In this document: in pieces, positions 1-7,769 of the stretch
Layout of the letters: every line of letters begins with the position of its first letter
Position numbering within the stretch: the first letter of the stretch is position 1
Source of the DNA: Nostoc sp. CHAB 5715
Lineage (GTDB): Bacteria > Cyanobacteriota > Cyanobacteriia > Cyanobacteriales > Nostocaceae
Direction: 5' to 3'
NCBI RefSeq assembly: GCF_020829685.1
Contig: NZ_JAIVFR010000162.1
Location: 1 to 9,847 of the forward strand
DNA: 9,847 nucleotides
Made by a program: the position numbers and the translations under genes
The notes under the pieces: model-generated
What the model was told of the DNA's origin: nothing
Seen by the model: only the letters and a program-made list of their open reading frames with translations
The model's database searches: none

Positions 1-1177
1 CATCTAAAGGAGTGTTCTTAGTGATGCTATTGAAAGCATTGGAACCACCATCGATCGCAGGACTTCCTGGTTTGAGCCTAAAGTCACCATTCGCTGCATT
101 AACAAACAACGGGTCTTTGTTTAAAACATTTCCTGATCCTGCACCTTTAAAATCTCCGTTGTAAGCAAGGTTATTGTCAAATGAAACATTACTAGAATTA
201 ACAATAGAACTGGCAGACTCTCCATCGTTTGCATACATAATATTGTTAGAGGCCTGAACATTTTTAGCACTGTTAATGAAAATTTCTCCGGTTGAGAGGT
301 TTTGTGAGTTTTGGTAAGTTGTATTATTCACAATGTCTATAGGGTTTTCTCCTTTGAAAATCTGAATACCTGCGCCACCATTGTTGTAGATTAGGTTGTT
401 GGCAATTAAGGCTTTGCCTGCATAAAATTCCGTGCCAATGTAGCTTCTATCAAGCATCACCCCATGACCTTCCTGTATTTTTCCTGTTAGAGCAGTGGGT
501 ACTAACTGCTTGTTATCAAAGGAAGTATTGCCACGAATAATTACTTTGTAATCTGTGAGATTATCATCAGAATTCCAGAGGTTCAGCATTGTAATCCCTT
601 GGACTCCAAAGGGAGAATACCAACCATTCCCAGAAACGACATTATTTTCTACTGTAATGTAGTCTGCTTCTATTGCTGTAATCCCGCCTCCTGAAAAGTT
701 AGAAACCTTGTTATTGCTAATTGTGATGTGATGTGAATGCTGATTTTCGTTGTCATTGATATATGTAACGTTAATACCATTTCCAGATGTTGCTGGATTC
801 CTCAAATTATTTTTTTCCTGGAGCGCATATTCTAATGTAATTTCATCTCGTGCTCCCAGCAGCGTCAGCCCTTCAATTACTACATAAGAAGAGCCTGTAA
901 TTGAGATAGCATTCCAATTGTTAATGCGAGCTTCTAAAACTGGTGTGTGTCCAGGATAAGCAGTAAATGTGATCGGCGCATTAGCGGTACCATGCTTATC
1001 TGAAATACTCAGGATATTAGGGTAAATGTTTGTGTAAGTACCATTCATGACGTAGACGGTATCACCTGCGGCTACCAAGTCCGCAGCTTTTTGGAGGGTG
1101 CGAAATGCGGCTCCTTCGTTCAAGCCATCATTTTTATCATTGCCTGTTACAGAAACGTAGTATGTTTTGCCAGCCAT
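1..1177 (-). CDS. Right-handed parallel beta-helix repeat protein (5' part, runs off left edge)
   Basis: Open frame from an ATG at 1177 to the left edge, 392 complete codons with no stop. The N-terminus has the pattern YYVSVTGNDKNDG, then FRTLQKAADLVAAGDTVYV and NGTY, typical of the DUF1565/pectate-lyase-like entry to a beta-helix. Short Asn-rich coils follow (SNNKVSNFSGGGI, ENNVVSGNG, ANNLIYNNGGAGI, VNNTTYQNS), as expected of parallel beta-helix rungs. Near the left edge is DPLFVNAANGDFRLKPGSPA, a motif common at the end of such domains. The start is supported by GGAG about 8 nt upstream (complement of 1186-1189). There is no signal peptide after MAGKTYYVS. In this family a leaderless N-terminus often goes with C-terminal Ca-binding RTX repeats and type I export, but that end lies outside the window, so this is inference. 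Likely role: extracellular polysaccharide binding or cleavage; the substrate cannot be read. Confidence 0.88.
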   Translation of the reverse strand, partial: MAGKTYYVSVTGNDKNDGLNEGAAFRTLQKAADLVAAGDTVYVMNGTYTNIYPNILSISDKHGTANAPITFTAYPGHTPVLEARINNWNAISITGSSYVVIEGLTLLGARDEITLEYALQEKNNLRNPATSGNGINVTYINDNENQHSHHITISNNKVSNFSGGGITAIEADYITVENNVVSGNGWYSPFGVQGITMLNLWNSDDNLTDYKVIIRGNTSFDNKQLVPTALTGKIQEGHGVMLDRSYIGTEFYAGKALIANNLIYNNGGAGIQIFKGENPIDIVNNTTYQNSQNLSTGEIFINSAKNVQASNNIMYANDGESASSIVNSSNVSFDNNLAYNGDFKGAGSGNVLNKDPLFVNAANGDFRLKPGSPAIDGGSNAFNSITKNTPLD

Positions 1178-1981
1178 GAGATTAACTCCGAATTTTACAA
1201 GGGTAATTGGTAGTACGTTCTCAGCAATAAACTATGTTGCTAAGTAGTTATTTGAATGGGTGATTTATCTAGACTTTTCAAGACAGTCGCAGTTGTGCGA
1301 TCGCAACTTGAAATCGCGTCGTTTGTAGAAAAACTGTTGGAAAACTGAAAATTTTTATCCTATTAACCGTTGATGGTTAAAGTAGGGATGTCGATACCGT
1401 CAATCGTTAGTGTTTTATTGAGGGTGATCGGACAATTTGCACGCAGACAAGGCAGCGCAAAGCCGATGGCGTTTCCTGTCATCTCTGCGTTTTTTGAGTG
1501 GTTAAAGTTGAATTGGTTGAAACTTTAGTAGGTTTACCCTTTAACTTAAGGGAACTAATGTAACAACTTAGTCAAACCTGTTGTACGCGGTGTAACTGAG
1601 CCTTGTGAACTCATGTATTAAAACTAACCTTTAGATGCGAGAGAGAAATCAGTGAATATTCTGAATATAGTTATTTTTTTTACAACAAAGGCAAAAAATT
1701 TATGGAGATGTCGTGGTGGAGTCCTGTTAATTTCCAAAGTGATATGGGACTGAAGAGCGCTTTGTGCGAGGATTTGATGAAATTTCTCTAAAAATTTTTA
1801 AAGAAGCGATGCCTTCTTTACCAAACGCCCCGCTACCGCTAATAGCACTTTCAAGTCAGGTTGTCGTAAATCTTTGTGGTTGCGATCGCAAAGGAGGCTG
1901 GAAGGAAGAGGGTTTTAGCCTAGTTCATCAATCTTTGAGATATTTTGGTTTGATGGTGCTAACTTACTTAATCTTCATAAT
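1178..1981. other. 804-bp intergenic stretch without a convincing gene
   Basis: This lies between the divergent beta-helix gene and thiD. It holds a HIP1 octamer at 1297-1304 and another at 1882-1889. There are two small hairpins: TTAACC/GGTTAA at 1363-1368 and 1375-1380 (6-nt loop), and CCCTT/AAGGG at 1537-1541 and 1548-1552 (6-nt loop). A 73-codon open frame at 1764-1985 has its stop overlapping the thiD start (ATGA). It lacks family features and a ribosome binding site, so I do not call it a gene. No TPP riboswitch core was seen upstream of thiD. The promoters of both flanking genes must lie here, but none stands out. Confidence 0.6.
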
Positions 1982-2797
1982 ATGAACACTGAAATAAACT
2001 CCAGAATACCCGTTGCTTTAACCATTGCTGGTTCAGATAGCGGTGGTGGTGCAGGAATTCAAGCTGATTTACGTACCTTTGCTTTTCACTGTGTCCACGG
2101 TACTAGCGCTATAACTTGCATCACGGCGCAAAATACTTTAGGAGTGAAAAGGGTTGATGCCATGCCAACAGAGGCTGTTGTGGGGCAAATTCAGGCAGTA
2201 GTTGAGGATATTGGCGTACAAGCTGCCAAAACGGGAATGTTGCTTAATCAGGAAATTATCTTTGCTGTTGCCCAGCAGGTGGAAGCTTTACAAATCGATA
2301 ATTTAGTAGTTGATCCGGTAATGGTGTCACGTACAGGGGCACAATTGATTGATGATGATGCTGTGAAGACTCTATGCCATGCCCTGATTCCCAAGGCGGT
2401 TGTAATCACGCCGAATCGCTACGAAGCCCAGATTTTAAGCGGTTTACAAATTAATTCCTTGGAGGATATGCAAGCCGCTGCTGAAATTATTCACAAGACT
2501 TTACGGACGAAGGCTGTTTTAGTCAAGGGCGGAGGTATGCAGGGAGATTTGCGTGGTGTTGATATCTGGTTTGATGGGGACAAGTTGGAAGTTTTGACTT
2601 GCCAGCAAGTAGAGACAAAAAATACTCACGGTACTGGTTGTACACTATCGGCTGCGATCGCTGCTAATCTGTCCAAGGGACAAGACTTGTGGCAGGCAGT
2701 GCAAGACGCAAAGAAGTATGTGACTACTGCACTCACTTACGCCCTAAATATTGGCGAAGGGCAAGGCCCTGTAGGACATTTCTTCCCATTGTTATGA
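1982..2797 (+). CDS. thiD: Hydroxymethylpyrimidine / hydroxymethylpyrimidine-phosphate kinase ThiD
   Basis: Cytosolic kinase of thiamin biosynthesis. It phosphorylates HMP to HMP-P and then to HMP-PP, which ThiE joins to the thiazole moiety. The 271-residue length is normal for the family. It is a ribokinase-fold protein with the signature IAGSDSGGGAGIQAD at about 15-29, VVDPVMVS at 109-116, TPN plus Glu at 143-148, and the anion-hole motif GTGC at 217-220 followed by LSAAIAA. The ATG at 1982 gives MNTEINSRIPVALTIAGSDS, the standard distance to the first motif; no good Shine-Dalgarno precedes it. Some ThiD proteins also phosphorylate pyridoxal, which cannot be decided here. The stop is followed after 15 bp by a G-rich heptamer array. 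It appears to be a single-gene unit, with no other thi gene in the window. Confidence 0.97.
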   Translation: MNTEINSRIPVALTIAGSDSGGGAGIQADLRTFAFHCVHGTSAITCITAQNTLGVKRVDAMPTEAVVGQIQAVVEDIGVQAAKTGMLLNQEIIFAVAQQVEALQIDNLVVDPVMVSRTGAQLIDDDAVKTLCHALIPKAVVITPNRYEAQILSGLQINSLEDMQAAAEIIHKTLRTKAVLVKGGGMQGDLRGVDIWFDGDKLEVLTCQQVETKNTHGTGCTLSAAIAANLSKGQDLWQAVQDAKKYVTTALTYALNIGEGQGPVGHFFPLL

Positions 2798-2812
2798 AAT
2801 TAACCTTATAAA

Positions 2813-2930
2813 GGGGAGTGGGGAGTGGGGAGTGGGGAGTGGGGAGTGGGGAGATGAGGAAGCAGGGGAAGCAAGGGGAGAAGAATTAATAACCAATGCC
2901 CAATGCCCCATGCCCAATGCCCAATTCCCA
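2813..2930 (-). repeat. Composite heptamer repeat, copy A (downstream of thiD)
   Basis: On the + strand five full GGGGAGT units plus a partial one (2813-2853) are followed by a purine-rich core (2854-2894). Five 7-bp units of AATGCCC type come next (2895-2929, variants CATGCCC and AATTCCC). Read on the minus strand the order is (GGGCATT)n, then GGTTATTAATTCTTCTCC, then a C-rich GCTTCCCCTGCTTCC core, then (ACTCCCC)n. This is the same layout as the copies at 7755-7931 and 9114-9266. Heptamers of this sort are known as STRR sequences in heterocystous cyanobacteria. The six G4 runs with 3-nt AGT spacers could fold as a G-quadruplex in DNA or in the thiD 3' transcript. Confidence 0.93.
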
Positions 2931-3051
2931 ATAATAAATCTTTGCTCTTTCGGCATTTTTCTATTATTCTTGGGCATAGTTTCAGGGCTGACTATCTTTG
3001 TTAGCATCTCTGTACGACCTACTTACCTTAATTTTTAATACCAAGCCCTCG

Positions 3052-3660
3052 ATGCGAACAACCATAGGTTCAGTTCACAGGAATTCGCCAACACAGACTA
3101 CTCAAGCCTACCCTCCCTCTGTGCCACTATCTGTATACAGGGAATTGTCAACAGAGTTGCAAGCAACACAGGCGAAGCTACATGCACTTACCACCAAAAA
3201 TCAGCAATTAGCACAAGAAAATCAACTACTACGCCAAGAAATTACCAAAGTTGTTGAGTCTTTTTCTCATTTGCAAAAGTTTGTGGATTCCCATACTACG
3301 CCTAGTTATCACCAAGTTCCCCAAGCTTCTAGTGACGTTAAAAATGCCGCTAAAGTGCCAGTAACACAAGCGCGTCCACCTCAGCAGGTTTCTCGTTCGC
3401 ATCCACCCGTTATTCCCAAAACGCCACCCGAAAAAAGCTGCCGCCAAGACTTTTCTATACCTGTAATAGAAATGAATTTCCCGATATCAGAACCAGTTTA
3501 TATAGAAGAGCAACAAATAAGTTATTATTCCACTACTGAGCCAGATGCCAAGGGACTCAATGGCTGGTGGTTAATTATCACCATATTATTAATTATGCTT
3601 ACTGCCTTTAGTGCTGGATATTTCGTTGTGCGTCCCTTGTTTGAACATCAAAAACGTTAG
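3052..3660 (+). CDS. Unrecognised coiled-coil protein with C-terminal membrane anchor
   Basis: I do not recognise this 202-residue protein. Three parts can be seen. A Gln/Pro/Thr-rich N-terminus covers about residues 1-28. A classic coiled coil covers about 29-80, with a/d positions L36, L43, L46, N50, L53, N57, L60, I64, V67, F71, L74 and V78; Asn at two 'a' positions is typical of parallel dimers. A Pro/Gln-rich linker (about 80-150) leads to one C-terminal transmembrane segment (about 171-195, GWWLIITILLIMLTAFSAGY) ending in FEHQKR. It thus looks like a tail-anchored protein with its body probably in the cytoplasm. The ATG at 3052 is preferred; a TTG at 2998 would add 18 residues. Neither has a clear ribosome binding site. 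It ends 357 bp before glnB, in the same direction, so a link with PII is only positional. Probably a conserved cyanobacterial hypothetical. Confidence 0.78.
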   Translation: MRTTIGSVHRNSPTQTTQAYPPSVPLSVYRELSTELQATQAKLHALTTKNQQLAQENQLLRQEITKVVESFSHLQKFVDSHTTPSYHQVPQASSDVKNAAKVPVTQARPPQQVSRSHPPVIPKTPPEKSCRQDFSIPVIEMNFPISEPVYIEEQQISYYSTTEPDAKGLNGWWLIITILLIMLTAFSAGYFVVRPLFEHQKR

Positions 3661-4356
<696 letters not shown>

Positions 4357-4363
4357 AAAAGTT

Positions 4364-4539
4364 ATGAGTTAAGAGTTATGAGTTAAGAGTTAGGACTAAA
4401 TGAGTGAAGATTTAGTAAAATTCATAAATCCAAACTTCAAACTCCCAATTCCTAACTCCTAACTCTTGTACAGACAGACGCGATTAATCGCGTCTCTACT
4501 CCCAACTCCTAACTCCAAACTCCCAATTCCTAACTCTCT
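4364..4539. repeat. ACTCCTA-type heptamer arrays with inverted arm and 20-bp palindrome (glnB/rdgB junction)
   Basis: Three blocks lie between the convergent genes. First, four 7-bp units of (A/T-rich)GAGTT occupy 4364-4391. Second, ACTCCCA, ATTCCTA, ACTCCTA, ACTCTTG occupy 4441-4468. Third, six similar units occupy 4498-4539. Blocks two and three are separated by 29 bp holding the perfect palindrome AGACGCGATTAATCGCGTCT at 4476-4495. Bases 4380-4394 and 4451-4465 are inverted repeats matching at 14 of 15 positions around a 56-nt loop, so a transcript from either side could form a long stem and perhaps end there. The third block is translated as the C-terminus of RdgB. Confidence 0.88.
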
Positions 4540-5101
4540 CTAGCTGCGGAAGTAAAGCTGTAAAAGCCTTGCCTCGATGGCTAATTGACCTTTTCAACTC
4601 CGGTGTCATCTCAGCAAAAGTCAATTGCAATTCTTGCACATAAAAAATTGGGTCGTAGCCGAAACCACCATCACCACGCGATGCATGGAGAATTTCGCCG
4701 CGACAAATACCTTCAGATTCTAATACGATCGCACCATCAGGACGAGCGATCGCTACTGCACAAACAAATTGAGCTTGTCGATTGACTTCGTTATCTAATT
4801 CTCTCAATACCCTAGCAATGCGTTCTGAGTCGGTTTTAGCGTAACGTGCAGAATAAACCCCTGGTGCGCCATTTAGGGCATCTACTTGCAAACCCGAATC
4901 ATCAGCAATTGCCCAATTTCCTGTGGCTTTAGCAATTTGTGACGCTTTCAGACAAGCGTTGGCAGCAAAGGTTTCGCCCGTTTCTTCAATTTCCAATTCT
5001 TCAGGTTTGAGTGTTAATTCCCAACCAGAATTTTCCAGATAAGCTTGCATTTCTCGCAACTTACCTGGATTTCCTGTAGCTACTACTAGTAATTTGGTCA
5101 T
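4496..5101 (-). CDS. rdgB: XTP/dITP diphosphatase (RdgB/HAM1 family)
   Basis: House-cleaning nucleotide pyrophosphatase that converts dITP, XTP and related non-canonical purine triphosphates to monophosphates, keeping them out of DNA and RNA. Family motifs in order: substrate loop TGNPGK (9-14), FAANACLKA (45-53), DDSG (67-70) with LQVDALNGAPGVYSARY, GFGYDPIF (146-153) and SHRGKA (174-179). At 201 residues it is about ten longer than the motifs need. Roughly residues 188-201 (ERVRNWEFGVRSWE) and the TAG stop are translated from the heptamer array at 4498-4539, so the natural end was probably near LLPQL. The start codon (5099-5101) is also part of a heptamer array (TTGGTCA on the + strand). 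No Shine-Dalgarno is visible, and several out-of-frame ATGs precede it. The phosphohexomutase gene lies 161 bp upstream on the same strand. Confidence 0.95.
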   Translation of the reverse strand: MTKLLVVATGNPGKLREMQAYLENSGWELTLKPEELEIEETGETFAANACLKASQIAKATGNWAIADDSGLQVDALNGAPGVYSARYAKTDSERIARVLRELDNEVNRQAQFVCAVAIARPDGAIVLESEGICRGEILHASRGDGGFGYDPIFYVQELQLTFAEMTPELKRSISHRGKAFTALLPQLERVRNWEFGVRSWE

Positions 5102-5142
5102 TAGTCATTGGTCATTGGTCATTGGTCATTGGTCATTAGTCA
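5094..5142. repeat. TTGGTCA heptamer array over the rdgB start
   Basis: Seven consecutive 7-bp units: TTGGTCA at 5094-5100, TTAGTCA at 5101-5107, four TTGGTCA at 5108-5135, and TTAGTCA at 5136-5142. The unit matches a known STRR heptamer of heterocystous cyanobacteria. On the minus strand each unit carries an ATG (ATGACCA), and the first units contain the rdgB start and the start of its second codon. Confidence 0.93.
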
Positions 5143-5222
5143 TTTACCAAGGACAAACAGAGAAGTCTGAGGGCCGATTTCTACATTGGCGCAGAGAATA
5201 CCACAGGCATCAAAACTTCAAA

Positions 5223-5257
5223 GACAAAGGACAAAGGACAAATGACTAATGACTAAT
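5223..5257. repeat. GACAAAG/GACTAAT heptamer array downstream of the phosphohexomutase gene
   Basis: Five 7-bp units: GACAAAG twice, GACAAAT, then GACTAAT twice, ending 5 bp from the phosphohexomutase stop. AAATGACTAATGA at 5240-5252 is the exact inverted repeat of TCATTAGTCATTT at 5133-5145. The two arrays therefore bracket a 94-nt spacer as possible stem arms in the transcript between the two minus-strand genes. Confidence 0.85.
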
Positions 5258-5262
5258 TAATT

Positions 5263-6699
5263 TTACTCTGCCCAGTGTTTCGCCCAAGCAAGAGTTTGAT
5301 GCACTTGCTCAATTGTCGGGGCTTCGCAGTACAGCCGTAAAACTGGTTCAGTACCGCTAAACCGAATCATTAACCAGCTTTTATTAGCAAGACGATACTT
5401 GTAGCCGTCAATTGTTTGGCAATCAATCACTGCTAACCCGGCAATTTCTGTTAAGGGTTGAGTTTGCAGTTGTTGCAAAAGACGCGATCGCACTTCCATA
5501 CTTGCTAAGGGTAAATCAATGCGATCGTAAGCTGAAATAAACCCTGTTTGTTTCTGCAAGTAGCGATAATACTCACCTAAATCCAAACCAGATTCTACAA
5601 TCGCCTCTAGGACGTATAATGCTGACAGCAGTGCATCGCGTTCGGGAATATGACTACCATAACCAATTCCTCCCGACTCTTCGCCGCCCAACAACACTTT
5701 TGCTGCTAACATTCTATCAGCGATGTATTTGTAACCAACTGCTGTTTCAAATACTGACAGGTTATGTAGTGCTGCTACTAGGGGCATTAAGTCGGAACCA
5801 CTAACAGTTTTGACTATTTCACCACTAAAGCCGCGCCGTAGGGTTAAGTGGTCGATTAATATGGGGATTAAGACTTGAGAACTTAGGAAGTTAGCTTCTC
5901 CATCTACAGCTGCAATGCGATCGCAGTCTCCATCAAATACCAACCCCACCGTTAAACTTGATTTATCGGTTTCTCGGTGAGTTTTGATGACTTCAAATAA
6001 CTTTGAAAGGTATTTAGGCAAGGGTTCCGGCGCACCTCCACCAAATAGGGGATCGCGTTCTGAGTTGATTTCTTTGACTTGATTGCCTAGTAGTCTGGCC
6101 AATCCGCCTGCCGCCGCACCATGCATAACATCGGCAAATAAGGTCAATTTGCCAGATGCGATCGCTTCTCGAATTTTGGCAATATCAACTTTACCTTCTA
6201 ATTCTTGGGTATAACTGGGCCAAGGATCAAATTTCTCTTGCTTCCCTGGAGTACCACTAGCAGCTACTCCAACCGACAACTGCCCTTCGATCTCTTTTGT
6301 AACTTCTGGCGGCACTGACCCACCAAAACAACCCTTGACTTTTAACCCCAAATATGTACCTGGATTATGGCTGGCTGTAATTACCAGCGCCCCTAAAGCA
6401 TTGAGTTGTTTTGCTGCCCAACTATAAGCTGGGGTTGGGGCATAGGTTTCGCTCAGTAGCACATCAAATCCAACAGAGGTGACAGTATCAGCAACAGCAC
6501 GAGCAAAGTCTTCGGCCATGAATCGGCGATCGTAACCGACAATTATTGTCCGGCTACCCACCGTAGAAAAATATGTATCATATAATACTTTTGCGGCAAC
6601 TGGCGCGACCAGGGCTAGGCGTTCAAAGGTGAACTCGTCACCAATAACGCCCCGCCAGCCGTCTGTACCAAACTTGATTGAGTTAGCTACAACTGGCAT
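5263..6699 (-). CDS. Phosphoglucomutase/phosphomannomutase-family protein (alpha-D-phosphohexomutase)
   Basis: Cytosolic enzyme of the alpha-D-phosphohexomutase superfamily, 478 residues, with all four active-site loops. These are FGTDGWRG (10-17) at the start, the phosphoserine loop TASHNP (108-113, Ser110), the Mg-binding loop DGDCDR (256-261), the sugar-binding loop GGEESGG (338-344) and the phosphate-binding loop RFSGTEP (446-452). The reaction is transfer of phosphate between C6 and C1 of a hexose. Length and motifs fit the shorter cyanobacterial paralogue (Slr1334 type) rather than the roughly 560-residue main PGM. Members of that group have been reported to make glucose-1,6-bisphosphate, so this role is possible but cannot be read from motifs. 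The ATG at 6699 has AGGA 7 nt upstream (complement of 6707-6710). Downstream on the same strand is rdgB, across a repeat-filled gap. Confidence 0.94.
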   Translation of the reverse strand: MPVVANSIKFGTDGWRGVIGDEFTFERLALVAPVAAKVLYDTYFSTVGSRTIIVGYDRRFMAEDFARAVADTVTSVGFDVLLSETYAPTPAYSWAAKQLNALGALVITASHNPGTYLGLKVKGCFGGSVPPEVTKEIEGQLSVGVAASGTPGKQEKFDPWPSYTQELEGKVDIAKIREAIASGKLTLFADVMHGAAAGGLARLLGNQVKEINSERDPLFGGGAPEPLPKYLSKLFEVIKTHRETDKSSLTVGLVFDGDCDRIAAVDGEANFLSSQVLIPILIDHLTLRRGFSGEIVKTVSGSDLMPLVAALHNLSVFETAVGYKYIADRMLAAKVLLGGEESGGIGYGSHIPERDALLSALYVLEAIVESGLDLGEYYRYLQKQTGFISAYDRIDLPLASMEVRSRLLQQLQTQPLTEIAGLAVIDCQTIDGYKYRLANKSWLMIRFSGTEPVLRLYCEAPTIEQVHQTLAWAKHWAE

Positions 6700-7043
6700 C
6701 TAAGTATCCTAACTGTCTACTTGAGGATTCTAGCATTTATACAGTGTACAAAGTAAAAAAAGAATCTAGTAAGCTATATTTAACGAAGAGGCAGGGGGAA
6801 GGGGGCAGGGAGCAGGGGGAAATGACCCCTTTCTGCTGCCGTGAAATGAAGGGGGGAACATGTTCTTACGTCCCCCACTTCTAATAAGTGGTTCAAGTGA
6901 GGTTGGGGTCGAATCCCCTTTCTGTTCTATCCCCCTTGCTCCCCTGCCTCTGCTTCAATCTTTCTTTGACTACTTCGCTATGCACGACCAGCTTTTCCGG
7001 TAAAATCAAATTCTGAGGACTGTGGATTTGGGAGAAATTTGGG
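6700..7043. other. Divergent intergenic region with inverted G-rich/C-rich arms
   Basis: This holds the 5' regions of the phosphohexomutase (-) and pdxJ (+) genes. Minus-strand -10-like boxes TAGAAT (complement of 6727-6732) and TATAAA (complement of 6736-6741) are plausible, but neither has a good -35. For pdxJ, TAAAAT at 7001-7006 is a possible -10. A G-rich arm at 6787-6820 and a C-rich arm at 6931-6951 form an inverted repeat (AGAGGCAGGGG at 6787-6797 against CCCCTGCCTCT at 6941-6951). Between them are a hairpin CCACTT/AAGTGG (6875-6891, 5-nt loop) and a direct repeat CCCCTTTCTG (6826-6835, 6916-6925). The G-rich arm has four G-runs (6794-6819) and on its minus strand resembles the C-rich core of the composite repeats. 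No gene is seen. Confidence 0.6.
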
Positions 7044-7769
7044 GTGCCTACACTTGGCGTTAACATTGACCACATCGCCACCATCCGGCAAGCACGGCGG
7101 ACAGTGGAACCAGACCCCGTGGCGGCGGCGGTGCTGGCAGAATTAGGGGGTGCAGATGGGATTACGGTGCATCTGCGGGAAGATCGGCGGCATATCCAAG
7201 ACAGGGATGTGCGTATATTGCGAGAAACAGTGCGATCGCATCTTAATTTAGAAATGGCCGCTACAGATGAAATGCTAGCGATCGCTCTTGATATCAAACC
7301 AGATTATGTAACCTTAGTCCCCGAAAAGCGCGAAGAAGTCACAACAGAAGGCGGATTAGATATTATCGGGCAAATTGCTAGAATAGGTGAGATAGTCGAT
7401 AAATTGCAAAGCGCTAACATTCCAGTTAGTTTATTTATCGATGCCGACCCAGCACAAATCGAAGCATCTGTCAAGGTGCAGGCGCGATTTATTGAATTGC
7501 ACACCGGACAATATGCTGAGGCTAAAGATGAAACAAATCGCCAGCGAGAATTAGCCATATTAGCTAAAGGGTGTGAACAAGCGATTCAAGCTGGATTGCG
7601 AGTCAACGCTGGTCATGGACTCACCTATTGGAACGTCTATCCAGTAGCTGCGCTTCCAGGTATGGAAGAACTGAACATCGGTCATACCATCATCAGTCGG
7701 GCAGCATTAGTAGGTATGGAAAGGGCAGTCCGCGAGATGAAACAAGCTATAAGAGGGAATGGGGAATAG
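7044..7769 (+). CDS. pdxJ: Pyridoxine 5'-phosphate synthase PdxJ
   Basis: Cytosolic TIM-barrel enzyme of the DXP-dependent vitamin B6 route. It condenses 1-deoxy-D-xylulose 5-phosphate with 3-amino-2-oxopropyl phosphate to pyridoxine 5'-phosphate. The 241 residues match the family. Signatures: [16 protein letters not shown] (4-19), the basic loop HLREDRRHI (43-51) with His43, catalytic Glu70 in NLEMA, NAGHGL (188-193) with His191, and the phosphate-binding [12 protein letters not shown] (209-220). The start is GTG at 7044, supported by GGGAG at 7030-7034 with 9-nt spacing and by the conserved N-terminus [10 protein letters not shown]. The last four residues (GNGE) and the TAG stop are read from the heptamer array at 7755, specifically from a GGGAATA-G unit. 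The gene is divergent from the phosphohexomutase gene. Confidence 0.97.
   Translation: MPTLGVNIDHIATIRQARRTVEPDPVAAAVLAELGGADGITVHLREDRRHIQDRDVRILRETVRSHLNLEMAATDEMLAIALDIKPDYVTLVPEKREEVTTEGGLDIIGQIARIGEIVDKLQSANIPVSLFIDADPAQIEASVKVQARFIELHTGQYAEAKDETNRQRELAILAKGCEQAIQAGLRVNAGHGLTYWNVYPVAALPGMEELNIGHTIISRAALVGMERAVREMKQAIRGNGE

Noticed and set aside
1560..1660. Possible TPP riboswitch upstream of thiD (CTGAG at about 1595)
   Set aside because: The expected downstream elements of the THI box, such as a GAACCTGA core with correct spacing, are absent.
1764..1985. 73-codon open frame overlapping the thiD start by ATGA, tempting as a coupled upstream gene
   Set aside because: No ribosome binding site and no recognisable family; the sequence has low-complexity, HIP1-containing non-coding character. 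Overlap of this kind can arise by chance in an open stretch.
2792..3038. Short open frames on both strands over composite repeat A
   Set aside because: They are translations of the heptamer arrays, overlapping each other on opposite strands, without start signals.
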